From NCBI GenBank assembly GCA_031547305.1, contig JAVBSC010000045.1:1-51867 (forward strand): DNA of 51,867 nt, given 5' to 3'. The notes beneath the pieces were generated by a model, which saw only the letters and a list, made by a program, of their open reading frames with translations, did no database searches and was not told the origin of the DNA. Position numbers and translations under genes: made by a program. Below, piece by piece: positions 23,745-31,623 of this stretch. Position 1 is the stretch's first letter. Every line of letters begins with the position of its first letter. This DNA comes from JAVBSC01 sp031547305. Lineage in GTDB: Bacteria; Desulfobacterota; Desulfovibrionia; Desulfovibrionales; Desulfovibrionaceae.

Positions 23745-26119
23745 CAGCGCAACTCCACAATGGTCATGCCGTCGCCACCCTGATCTTCCGGCGCCAGCTT
23801 AAAGCCGCGCACGGCCGGAAAAGTCCGCAAAAACTCATGCACCTCACGCCGCAAGGCGCCGGTGCCCCGGCCGTGAACCACTTCGAGCACGTCGCAACCG
23901 GTCAGAATGGTCGAGTCCAGTTTGGCGGCCAGCTCCTTTAGAGCAACATCAGCACGCATGCCGCGCAAGTCAAGGCGTTGGGCGAATTTTATTTCCGGCC
24001 TGGAGGGTTCCGCCTGCGCGGCCGGCCCTGGAGCGACCTGCGCGGCCGGCCTGACGCCCTTCTCCGCATCCGGCAAAAGCACATCGGCCAGATCCACCCA
24101 AATGCTTACCCCGGACAAATCCAGACGGACTTTATTTCTGCGGCTGTCCAGTTCCAGAACCACGCCCTTGCGGCCCCAGGGGGCGTAAACAACCACCTGG
24201 CCGCTGACCAGCAATTTAATATCCGCCACGGCCGCGCCGGAGTCGTCCGGCTGGTCTTTTTGCAGCAGCGCGGCGCGCACGCCGGCCAGATCCTTAAGGG
24301 CCTGCTTGTGGCTTATTTTGGCCTTTTTCCATTCCCGGAGCACGGTTTGCGAATCAGCCTTGAGGCGCTCAAAAAGCTGCCGGCGCTCCTCTTCAAAGCG
24401 CTCTTCCAGGCGGGAGCGCTTCCGGATGAATTTTTCCCGCTCCTCTTTCAGGCCGTCCAGCTCTTTTTCCTTAAGCACGGCCAGGCTGTTCAGGCGTTCC
24501 ACCAGGGCGGCGCTGTCGTCGCCGTCAAGAAGCAGGTACTGTTCCGCCTTTTTCAGAATCGCTTCCGGCAGGCCGTGCTCCCTGGCCACGTCCAGAGCCC
24601 GGCTGGCCCCGACCTGATCATAGGCCAGACGGAACATGGGCTTTTGCGTCCGGGGATCGAAGATGACCGAAGCGGCCCGCACCTCCGGCCTGGACAGGGC
24701 ATAGGCCTTAAGGGCCGGGAAATGCGTGGCCGCCAGCACGTGCGCGCCGCGATCCAGCAGGCTGTCCAGCACGGCCTGGGCCAGGGCGGCGCCCTGGGCC
24801 GGGTCCGTGCCCGCGCCGAATTCGTCCAGAATGACCAGGCTTCCCGGCCCCACCCCGCTCCACAAACCGGCAAGCTGGCGGATCTGGGCGGTAAAGGTGG
24901 AAACGTGGTCCTCCAGGCTCTGGTCGTCGCCGATAAAGGCCTGGATGTTCTTCCAGAACGGCAATGAGCTGCCCGGCGCCACAGGCGCGGGCAGGCCACA
25001 CATGCCCATGAGGGCGATGATGCCCAAAGTCTTGAGGCAGACCGTTTTGCCGCCGGCGTTGCCGCCGCTTACGATCAGAGCGCGCTGGCCGCTTTTAAGC
25101 GTGATGTCCACGGGAACGGCCGAAGTTTTTCCTCCGGCCTTGCCGGGCGGTCCGCCCGCCGGTCCTTCAGCCAGGGCCAGCAAAGGGTGCCTGGCGGACA
25201 GCAGATTAATGGGCTTGTCTTCGCCAAATTCCACCATGCGGCCGTCATAAGCCTGGGCCAGGGCCAGGCGGGCCTGAAGCGCGTCTGTTTCCACCAGCAG
25301 CGCATAGGCCTCTTTAAGGCCCGGAAGTTCCAAGCGCAAAAGATCGCTCAGGTAGATCAGGACCTTGCGTTCTTCCTCGCGCTCTTCCCTCTTGAGCTCC
25401 TGCAGGCGGTTGTTCAACTCCACCAGGAACAGCGGCTCAAAATAGCAGGTTTCCCCGGTCTGGGAATAATCATGGATGATGCCCTGGACCCGGCCCTTGA
25501 AGTTGGCCTTGAGCGGCAGGACGTAGCGGTCCGAGGACAAGGTCATGAAGTCGTCCTGCAGAAAAGGGGCGAGGCCATGTTGCTGGGTAAAATCCTTGAC
25601 CCGGCGCGTGCACTGCTGGTGCAGGCGGCGCAGTTCGCCGCGCGCCTGCGAAAGCGCCGGAGACGCCTCGTCGCGCAAATATCCGTCGTCAGACAGGCAG
25701 CGCGTCAGGCCGTTCAGGCTCTGGGCGGGCATCTGGAAAGCGGCGTAGCGCTCTCTGACCATTGGCCAACCCCCGGCCGGACCCTCCAGCCGGGCGGAGT
25801 CCACCACCTGGCTTGCCTGTTTGAGAGCCTGGCGCAGAGCCCACAGGGCCTCCGGCTCCAGCACCCTGGCCGGGTTTTCCAGAAAAGACAGTACGCCGTC
25901 CAGCGTGGGAAATGAGCAAAGCCTGAAGCCGGTGAATTCCAGCCATTGGCGCCCCTGGTTGAAAAAAGCCGCCTCGCGGCTGACTTCCGCAAGGTCGCTT
26001 TTAGGGCGCAGAGCCAGACAAGCGCCCTGCCCGGCTTCCGAAACGGCAAACCCGGCAAGGCGCCGCAAAAGTTTTGGAAGCTCCAAAACCTGCGCAACCC
26101 GGCTTTCGTGTGAACTCAT
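23744..26119 (-). CDS. mutS2: endonuclease MutS2 with Smr domain
   Basis: MutS-family ATPase without a mismatch-recognition domain; known members suppress homologous recombination or rescue collided ribosomes. Walker A SGGNAGGKT is near residues 345-353 and Walker B LVILDEFGAGTD near 428. A long coiled coil (about 510-620) and a C-terminal Smr nuclease domain follow (LDLRGMRADVALKEL, then VVHGRGTGALRREV near 750). 791 residues, full length. It sits between yqeY and dnaG, an insertion relative to the classical rpsU-dnaG-rpoD operon. Confidence 0.94.
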   Translation of the reverse strand: MSSHESRVAQVLELPKLLRRLAGFAVSEAGQGACLALRPKSDLAEVSREAAFFNQGRQWLEFTGFRLCSFPTLDGVLSFLENPARVLEPEALWALRQALKQASQVVDSARLEGPAGGWPMVRERYAAFQMPAQSLNGLTRCLSDDGYLRDEASPALSQARGELRRLHQQCTRRVKDFTQQHGLAPFLQDDFMTLSSDRYVLPLKANFKGRVQGIIHDYSQTGETCYFEPLFLVELNNRLQELKREEREEERKVLIYLSDLLRLELPGLKEAYALLVETDALQARLALAQAYDGRMVEFGEDKPINLLSARHPLLALAEGPAGGPPGKAGGKTSAVPVDITLKSGQRALIVSGGNAGGKTVCLKTLGIIALMGMCGLPAPVAPGSSLPFWKNIQAFIGDDQSLEDHVSTFTAQIRQLAGLWSGVGPGSLVILDEFGAGTDPAQGAALAQAVLDSLLDRGAHVLAATHFPALKAYALSRPEVRAASVIFDPRTQKPMFRLAYDQVGASRALDVAREHGLPEAILKKAEQYLLLDGDDSAALVERLNSLAVLKEKELDGLKEEREKFIRKRSRLEERFEEERRQLFERLKADSQTVLREWKKAKISHKQALKDLAGVRAALLQKDQPDDSGAAVADIKLLVSGQVVVYAPWGRKGVVLELDSRRNKVRLDLSGVSIWVDLADVLLPDAEKGVRPAAQVAPGPAAQAEPSRPEIKFAQRLDLRGMRADVALKELAAKLDSTILTGCDVLEVVHGRGTGALRREVHEFLRTFPAVRGFKLAPEDQGGDGMTIVELR

Positions 26120-26565
26120 AAGGACTGAAGTTTGGCTTTGACCAGCTCGCTGAGCAGTTTCCCATCGGCCCGGCCCTTGAGGGGCTGCATAAGGGCCTGC
26201 ATAACCCGGCCCATGTCCTTGGGGCCTGTCGCGCCCAGGGCGGCCACCGCCTCGTCCACGGCTTTGCGGATGGCGGCTTCATCCATGGCTTCCGGCATGT
26301 AGGCGCGCAAAACGTCCAATTCGGCTTTTTCCTTATCCGCCAGATCCATACGACCAGCGGCGCTGAACTGCTCTATGGAATCCTGGCGCTGCTTGCACTG
26401 CTTGGCCAGCACATCCAGCAGCTCGCCTTCATCCAGGGGGCGCATAAGCTCCACCTGGCGGTTTTTGGCCGCGGTCTTGATAAGGCGCAGCACGTTAAGG
26501 CGCAGGGAATCCTTGGCCTTGTAAGCGGCTATATAGTCCTGCTCGATTCGGGATGAAAGATTCAT
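26116..26565 (-). CDS. yqeY: GatB/YqeY domain protein
   Basis: 149 residues matching the stand-alone GatB/YqeY family, whose fold resembles the tRNA-binding end of the amidotransferase subunit GatB. Function is not settled. Motifs include LRLIKTAAKNRQVEL, QRQDSIEQF, LRAYMPEAM and GPKDMGRVMQAL. It commonly follows rpsU in many bacteria, as here. It overlaps mutS2 by four bases (ATGA). Confidence 0.92.
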   Translation of the reverse strand: MNLSSRIEQDYIAAYKAKDSLRLNVLRLIKTAAKNRQVELMRPLDEGELLDVLAKQCKQRQDSIEQFSAAGRMDLADKEKAELDVLRAYMPEAMDEAAIRKAVDEAVAALGATGPKDMGRVMQALMQPLKGRADGKLLSELVKAKLQSL

Positions 26566-26602
26566 AAACTGGCTCCGGCGGGAGATGGAAAAATCGGCAA
26601 AT

Positions 26603-26634
26603 GCGTAAACCCCGGCCGTAACCGGGGTTTACGC
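26603..26634 (-). terminator. stem-loop attenuator between rpsU and yqeY
   Basis: GCGTAAACCCCGG (26603-26615) and its complement (26622-26634) form a perfect 13-bp stem with a 6-base loop, followed leftward by AUUUGCCGAUUUUU. The U-tract is interrupted, so partial termination is likely. A terminator at the same place, behind rpsU, makes E. coli S21 more abundant than primase. Confidence 0.7.
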
Positions 26635-26692
26635 GGCAAAAACAAAACTACACGAAACCAAACATCTTCAGGGCTTGTCAACGCGCCCCGCC

Positions 26693-26896
26693 CTAACCCA
26701 TGTTCAGTTTTCTGATCTTCTTCATCAGCCTTTTGCGGGCGGCCGCCTTTTTCTTTTTACGCATCACGCTGGGCTTTTCATAGTGCTGGCGCTTCTTCAT
26801 TTCGGAAAGAATGCCGGCTTTTTCCACCTGCTTATTAAAGCGGCGCAAAGCGAAGTCGAAGTTATATTCGTCTTCGTTAAGAAATACACCTGGCAA
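26693..26896 (-). CDS. rpsU: 30S ribosomal protein S21, TTG start
   Basis: Small basic ribosomal protein used in initiation by base pairing of mRNA with 16S rRNA. The 67-residue sequence begins (M)PGVFLNEDEYNFDFALRRF and ends in the basic AAARKRLMKKIRKLNMG. The conserved start residue is encoded by TTG at 26896, with AGGGGGTG seven bases upstream. No ATG exists at the expected position, and a longer open frame to 27040 runs through the intergenic palindrome. First classical gene of the macromolecular synthesis operon. Confidence 0.95.
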   Translation of the reverse strand: MPGVFLNEDEYNFDFALRRFNKQVEKAGILSEMKKRQHYEKPSVMRKKKKAAARKRLMKKIRKLNMG

Positions 26897-26933
26897 GCGA
26901 ATCACCCCCTTCGGGCATAAAATAAAAGAAGAA

Positions 26934-26968
26934 AACGGGATATTATCCCGTTCTCTCCTCAAAAGCAA
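26934..26968 (-). promoter_or_regulatory. palindrome and possible promoter upstream of rpsU
   Basis: AACGGGATA-T-TATCCCGTT (26934-26952) is a perfect 9-bp-arm palindrome. Read leftward it contains TAATAT (26945-26940), 17 bp from a weak TTGCTT (26968-26963), and is followed by a U-rich run. It may be the rpsU promoter with an operator, or an intrinsic terminator of the small upstream gene. Confidence 0.4.
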
Positions 26969-26981
26969 CTGTTTTTTTCCG

Positions 26982-27164
26982 TTAATGCCCGCAATGTCCG
27001 CCGGAGCTCTGGGCATCCTTGAGCGACTTGGCCAGCACATAGGCCAGGCCGCCGCCGATCACCAGCAGCACCGCGTAAAACACTCCAAAGAATATGGCGT
27101 GGTCAGGCATCCACCAGGGAATGTCCTGGGGAAGCGCGCTTTGAATGGTTTCACCATGCAACAT
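26982..27164 (-). CDS. small membrane protein with His/Cys tail
   Basis: 60-residue protein with one hydrophobic helix (AIFFGVFYAVLLVIGGGLAYVL), preceded by PWWMPDH and ending SSGGHCGH. AGGAG lies seven bases before ATG 27164; the ATG at 27170 is too close to it. Position between hup and rpsU, same strand. The terminal His-Cys-Gly-His could bind metal. I do not recognise the family, though the good initiation site argues that it is a real gene. Confidence 0.65.
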   Translation of the reverse strand: MLHGETIQSALPQDIPWWMPDHAIFFGVFYAVLLVIGGGLAYVLAKSLKDAQSSGGHCGH

Positions 27165-27251
27165 CTGCATACTCCTGTTTATTTACGCGAAGCCGAAAAC
27201 TTCGACAGACAAATAAGACTTTTCCCAGGGGATTTCAAGCCCAGGGAATGA

Positions 27252-27524
27252 TTAATTCACGGAGTCCTTAAGGTTTTTGCCCGGACGGAACTTTACGACT
27301 TTGGAGGCGGGAATCTTGATAACGGCGCCGGTGCGCGGGTTACGGCCCTTGCGCTCTTTGCGCTTTTCCACGGCGAAGGTGCCGAAGCCGGTAAGGGTAA
27401 GTTTGCCTTCGCTGCTCAGGACGGCCTGCACGGAATCAATAAAGGCGTTCAGGGAGCGTTCGGCGGCGGCTTTGGTCATGTTGACTTTCGCGGCGATTTT
27501 TTCAACCAGATCAGCTTTGGTCAT
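27252..27524 (-). CDS. hup: DNA-binding protein HU
   Basis: Histone-like dimeric protein that bends DNA and compacts the nucleoid. 90 residues starting MTKADLVEKIAAKVNMTK, with GFGTFAVEKRKERKGRNPRTG, the beta-arm region containing the DNA-intercalating proline (GRNPRTG), and KFRPGKNLKD at the end. GGAGGG stands six bases before ATG 27524. It appears to have its own promoter about 100 bases upstream. A weak imperfect hairpin lies between it and the small membrane gene, so it may feed the rpsU operon. Confidence 0.96.
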   Translation of the reverse strand: MTKADLVEKIAAKVNMTKAAAERSLNAFIDSVQAVLSSEGKLTLTGFGTFAVEKRKERKGRNPRTGAVIKIPASKVVKFRPGKNLKDSVN

Positions 27525-27631
27525 AAGAGTCCCTCCTCCAGGGTATTTTTGAGTTCAGGGTCTTTCGGAAAATTGAAAGATCTCCTTTGCGTAGACGGCC
27601 AAAACCTAAGAATCGATATAAAACAGCTTAG

Positions 27632-27660
27632 TCTATAACCTGAAAATATACTTCCGGCAA
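27632..27660 (-). promoter_or_regulatory. probable promoter of hup
   Basis: Read leftward: TTGCCG (27660-27655), 17 bp, TATAGA (27637-27632), giving a leader of about 100 bases. The rest of the gene-free stretch 27525-27817 shows no open frame; a C/T-rich run lies near 27730. I see no convincing terminator for rsmA there. Confidence 0.45.
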
Positions 27661-27817
27661 CAAGAGTCTGTTAAATTCGCATTCAAAAAAATGCCGCAAC
27701 ACCTGGAACACCGGCTGGACCAAGAAGCGCCCCCCCTTTTCCGGTAGCGCCAGACAACATGATTTTCCAACTAAAGTCAAGCGGACGAACGATATTTAAC
27801 GATTGCCGGGCGTTTTT

Positions 27818-28615
27818 TCATGAACCGGAGGAGATAGCGACACTATCGCCTATGGCCTGAAACTGGCCACAATCAAGCGTTTCCGGACGCAAGGCCTGAT
27901 TTATGCCCAGGCGCTCCAAAACAGCCTGATCCAGCCCGTTGTTTTTAAAAATCACTCCCAACTGCTTGCGTCTTTGCTGAAAACAAATCCGCAGTATCCG
28001 GGCCAGCCCCTGCTGGTCAAAATCAGGCCGGCCTGAAGCGGGTGGAACAAAGGAGAGCACCGCGGAGTCCACTTTGGGCCTGGGGTGGAACACCTGAGGC
28101 GGCACAATGAATTCCAGCTTAGGCCGCACATGGCTCCGCACCCATACGGACAGCGCCCCGTATTGCCCGCTGCCAGGCCCGGCCAGAATGCGCTGCCCCA
28201 CTTCCTTCTGAATCATGAAGACCGCCCGGGCAAGGCCCGGCGCCTGGCTGAAGATGTCCCACATCAGCGGCGAGGCCACGTTGTACGGCAAATTCCCGAT
28301 GATCTTCCAGGGGGCGGAAAAACGCGGCCAGTCCAGCGTGAGGGCGTCGGCCAGGAGCACGGAAAAGCCCGGCGAACCCAGGCCGACGGCAAAGCGCTCC
28401 CCTGCCCAGTGATAGTCCTTTTCCACCAGAACCAGGCGGCGCGGCCCGGCTTTTTGCAAAAACGCGGTCAGGGCTCCGGGGCCGGGGCCTATTTCCAGCA
28501 CCGCGTCTTCCGGGCGGATTTCCAGGGCCCGGACTATTTTTTCCGCGATGTTTTTATCCCGCAGAAAATTCTGGCCAAGGCTCTTTTTAGCTCTGGGCTG
28601 GCTTTGTTCACGCAT
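27818..28615 (-). CDS. rsmA: 16S rRNA (adenine(1518)-N(6)/adenine(1519)-N(6))-dimethyltransferase
   Basis: Dimethylates two adjacent adenines in helix 45 of 16S rRNA using S-adenosylmethionine. The N-terminal KKSLGQNFLRD, the SAM motif EIGPGPGALT and the catalytic NLPYNVASP are all present. About 265 residues from ATG 28615. The frame is open to a TTG at 28624, which overlaps the EF-G stop. Six bases separate it from the EF-G gene and no clear ribosome-binding site is seen, suggesting coupled translation. Confidence 0.95.
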   Translation of the reverse strand: MREQSQPRAKKSLGQNFLRDKNIAEKIVRALEIRPEDAVLEIGPGPGALTAFLQKAGPRRLVLVEKDYHWAGERFAVGLGSPGFSVLLADALTLDWPRFSAPWKIIGNLPYNVASPLMWDIFSQAPGLARAVFMIQKEVGQRILAGPGSGQYGALSVWVRSHVRPKLEFIVPPQVFHPRPKVDSAVLSFVPPASGRPDFDQQGLARILRICFQQRRKQLGVIFKNNGLDQAVLERLGINQALRPETLDCGQFQAIGDSVAISSGS

Positions 28616-28620
28616 CAGAA

Positions 28621-30663
28621 TCAAACCGAATCAAAGCGGTCAAAGCTCATGTTAAAACCGGCCCGCCCCTGTGTGGCGGAACGCAGGGCAGTGGAAAAAC
28701 CGAACAGCTCGCGCATGGGGGCCATGGCGCTCACGGTTTTCTGCCCGCCCCGCTCGCCCATGTCCTCTATTTTGCCGCCGCGCATGCTCAAAATGGCCAA
28801 CACCGGCCCCAGGTGGGCTTCCGGAACGTTTATGTCCAGACGCATTATCGGCTCCAGCAGCATGGGCGCGGCTTTGGGCAAAGCTTCCTTCATGGCCGCA
28901 ACCGCCGCCATGTGGAACCCGGCCGGAGTGGAAACCGACTCCTTGCGCCGCAACTCCGTGACCGTGACCGCCACGTCCTGCACCGGGTAGCCTTTAAATA
29001 CCCCGGATTGCAGGCTGTCCTCAACGCCCTGCCTCACGGACTCCAACCAGACTTTCGGCAGGGCGGTTTTGGGGTTGTCCTGCCCAGGCAGGGCAAAAAC
29101 GATGCTGTTGCCCGCGCCACGCGCCCTGGGTTCAAGACGCAAAGCCACCCAGCCGTGGTGCCGCACTTCCCCGAGCTCGCGGTCGAACTCGCCCTGGGCA
29201 TCGGCGGCGCGGCCGACGCTTTCCCGGCAGAGCACCTGGGGCTGGCCGTAGCGCGGCGCAAGATTGTATTCGCGTTTCAGGCGGTCGCGCACCACTTCCA
29301 GGTGCAGCTCGCCCATGCCGGACAAAATGCGCTGGCCGGTGTTCTCGTCCGTTTCCACGCGCAGGGTTGGATCCTCCAGGCAGAAGCGCTCCAGGGCCTC
29401 ATCCAGCTTTTCGCCTTCCTCTTTGTTTTTTGGCTCCAGGGCCAGGGAGATGACCGGCCGGTACGAGGCTATATCTTCAAGCAGGACAGCTTTTTCCGGA
29501 GCGCACAAAGAATCGCCGGTGCTGACGAAGCGCAGCCCCTGCACAGCCACGATCTCGCCCGGCCCGGCCTGGGGCAGTTGCTCCCGCCTGTCCGCATGCA
29601 GACGGTAAATGCGCATGATCCGCTCGTTCCGCTCGCGCGCGACGTTGCGGCAGGCCTGGCCTTCCTTGAGCGTGCCCGCATAAATGCGCAAAAGGGCCAG
29701 CCGGCGGCCGCCCTCCATGATCACCTTAAAAGCCAGGGCGCAGAACGGCGCGTCGGAATCCGCCGCCACCCGGATTTCCTCTTCGGAATCCGCCAGCCGG
29801 CCGAGCGCCGGCAAAGTTTCCGCCGGACCGGGCAAAAAGGCGCAAATGCCGTCCAGAAGCGGCTGTACGCCCAGGTTGCGCAGAGCCGCCCCGGCAAAAA
29901 CCGGCACTAAATGATTGGCTAACGCCCCCTTGCGCAGGGCGGATTCCAGAAGCTCCACGGACGGCTCGGCCCCGGCCAGGTAAAGCTCCATCAGGGCATC
30001 GTCCTCGTCCGCGGCCTGCTCCAGCAGTTTGTCCCGCCAAGGCGCGGCCAGAGCCGCTTCCGCCCCGTCCAGCGGCCGGCGGCTGACTTCCCGCCCCTGG
30101 CTTTGCTCGTCAAAATGCAGTTTTTCCAGGCGCACCAGATCAATAAGCCCATCAAGCTCGTCGCCCTGGCCAACAGGCAGGATGAGCAAGGCCGGATTGG
30201 CGTTCAGGCGCTCGCGCATGGCTTGCAGCACCATCTCAAAGGAAGCGCCGGGGCGATCCAGCTTGTTGATGAAGGCCAGCCTGGGAATGTGGAATTTTTC
30301 CGCCTGGCGCCAGACTGTTTCCGACTGCGGCTCCACCCCGCCCACGGCGCAGAACACGCCCACGGCCCCGTCCAGCACCCGCAGGCTGCGCTCCACTTCT
30401 ATGGTGAAGTCCACATGGCCCGGTGTGTCTATCATATTAATGGAATAATCGCCCCACAGGCAGGTGGTGCAGGCCGAGGCTATGGTGATGCCACGCTCCT
30501 GTTCTTCCGGCATGAAGTCCATGGTGGCCGCGCCTTCATGCACTTCGCCCATGCGGTGGATCTTGCGGGTGTAAAAAAGAACGCGCTCGCTGAGTGTGGT
30601 CTTGCCCGCGTCAATGTGCGCGATTATGCCTATGTTTCGAATGTGGGAAAGGTCTGAGGGCAT
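28621..30663 (-). CDS. elongation factor G paralogue (EF-G 2 type)
   Basis: Translational GTPase of about 680 residues. G1 is AHIDAGKT at 15-22, followed by switch I GITIASACTTC, G3 DTPGH near 84 and G4 NKLD near 138. The domain IV and V sequences diverge from canonical EF-G, and domain IV has RKESVSTPAGFHMAAVAAM. The absence of rpsL, rpsG and tufA next to it suggests a second EF-G rather than the str-operon copy, perhaps for ribosome recycling or stress. ATG 30663 follows GGAG by six bases. An open frame to 30993 adds 110 non-homologous residues and is rejected. Confidence 0.85.
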   Translation of the reverse strand: MPSDLSHIRNIGIIAHIDAGKTTLSERVLFYTRKIHRMGEVHEGAATMDFMPEEQERGITIASACTTCLWGDYSINMIDTPGHVDFTIEVERSLRVLDGAVGVFCAVGGVEPQSETVWRQAEKFHIPRLAFINKLDRPGASFEMVLQAMRERLNANPALLILPVGQGDELDGLIDLVRLEKLHFDEQSQGREVSRRPLDGAEAALAAPWRDKLLEQAADEDDALMELYLAGAEPSVELLESALRKGALANHLVPVFAGAALRNLGVQPLLDGICAFLPGPAETLPALGRLADSEEEIRVAADSDAPFCALAFKVIMEGGRRLALLRIYAGTLKEGQACRNVARERNERIMRIYRLHADRREQLPQAGPGEIVAVQGLRFVSTGDSLCAPEKAVLLEDIASYRPVISLALEPKNKEEGEKLDEALERFCLEDPTLRVETDENTGQRILSGMGELHLEVVRDRLKREYNLAPRYGQPQVLCRESVGRAADAQGEFDRELGEVRHHGWVALRLEPRARGAGNSIVFALPGQDNPKTALPKVWLESVRQGVEDSLQSGVFKGYPVQDVAVTVTELRRKESVSTPAGFHMAAVAAMKEALPKAAPMLLEPIMRLDINVPEAHLGPVLAILSMRGGKIEDMGERGGQKTVSAMAPMRELFGFSTALRSATQGRAGFNMSFDRFDSV

Positions 30664-30680
30664 GGCTACTCCGCTTCGCC

Positions 30681-30790
30681 AGAGCATATTCGCTTTGAGA
30701 TTGCCGCTTATGGCTAATTTGGGCCGCGTCCCTTCTTTCCGCTTAGCGGTACAGCAAGAAACGAAAGGATAACTCCAGTGAATTCCGCTT
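30681..30790. repeat. divergent copy of the dispersed intergenic element
   Basis: Begins AGAGCATATTCGCTTTGAG (30681), 18 bases upstream of the EF-G start, and matches the heads of the elements at 19657, 34333 and 40737. The body differs, with small stems such as CCGC-TTA-GCGG near 30750. The right boundary is not clear and may run into the end of the next gene. Confidence 0.4.
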
Positions 30791-31618
30791 TCAAAGTTCA
30801 TCCGCTCCAAGGCCGAACATGAAGTCGTGCCGGATAAAAAAATCCGGGCCGCAGTCCGGCCAGCGCCACAAAGCTTCGCAGCCGGGGCCGTAAACGGCCG
30901 GCGCCGGCCAGGAGCCCGTGCCGCAAGTATCCACCCGGCCGAAGATTGCGTCCAGGTCCGCCGGAAACCGGCCATCCTCGGGCAAATCCGCAAACAACGC
31001 GCCGGGATAGGCCCAGCCCAGCAGATCGGCGTCCGGTCCGGCCTGTTTATCCAGCCCCAGCTTCAATCGGCGGGAGTAATCACGCCGGGGCGGGCTAGCG
31101 CGTCCGGCCAGAGCGGCCGCCGCCCCCCCCAGAAGGACCAGACGGCCAGAGTCCGGCCGCCCCGCCTGAATAAGACCATCCAGCAACTCCGCCGCCTGTG
31201 CTTCCGACAGTTGAAAAACCTGGTCCTGACCCAGCAGATCCAGAGCGGCCAAAACTTCCGGCGCGGCCGGCGGTTCTTTGCCTTTGCGCAGGACGCAGGG
31301 CAGGATGCGGAAAACCCCGGCCAGCAGGGCCGGCAGAACGGCCGCCACCAGGCAGGGCGCGGAGCGGAAATCGCCGGACATCAGAAATAAAGCCCAATCC
31401 GCCGGCTCGCGCCGTTCGCGGATGGTCAGGCCGGAAGAAAGACGGCGCTCAAGAGTTGTGCCGGCCTCCAGGCCGGCGCCCCACAGGGCGTGAAGCGCGG
31501 CGATCTGTTTTTTCAAAAGCGCGCGCCGCCGCGCCGGCATGGCCTCATAGGCCCCGGCGCATTCGGAATCCGGCACGCGGCAGCCGTCCAGCCAGTCCGG
31601 CAAGGGAAGGTCCGGCAC
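30791..31618 (-). CDS. conserved-looking protein of unknown function
   Basis: About 275 residues, no recognised domain. It is rich in alanine, leucine and aromatic residues; the C-terminal third has DTCGTGSWPAPAVYGPG and DCGPDFFIRHDFMFGLG, with several Cys, Trp and Phe residues. GTG 31618 was chosen because GGAGG of the preceding gene end lies eight bases upstream. GTG 31627 would overlap the upstream stop as GTGA. No signal peptide is seen, so it is probably cytoplasmic. It is tightly coupled to the exported protein gene 31624-32760, so the two probably work together. Confidence 0.65.
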   Translation of the reverse strand: MPDLPLPDWLDGCRVPDSECAGAYEAMPARRRALLKKQIAALHALWGAGLEAGTTLERRLSSGLTIRERREPADWALFLMSGDFRSAPCLVAAVLPALLAGVFRILPCVLRKGKEPPAAPEVLAALDLLGQDQVFQLSEAQAAELLDGLIQAGRPDSGRLVLLGGAAAALAGRASPPRRDYSRRLKLGLDKQAGPDADLLGWAYPGALFADLPEDGRFPADLDAIFGRVDTCGTGSWPAPAVYGPGCEALWRWPDCGPDFFIRHDFMFGLGADEL

Positions 31619-31623
31619 TTCTC

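Noticed and set aside
30664..30993. 110-residue N-terminal extension of the EF-G paralogue
   Set aside because: The conserved GTPase start follows directly after ATG 30663 with a ribosome-binding site; the extension reads through the repeat element and the opposite end of the next gene.
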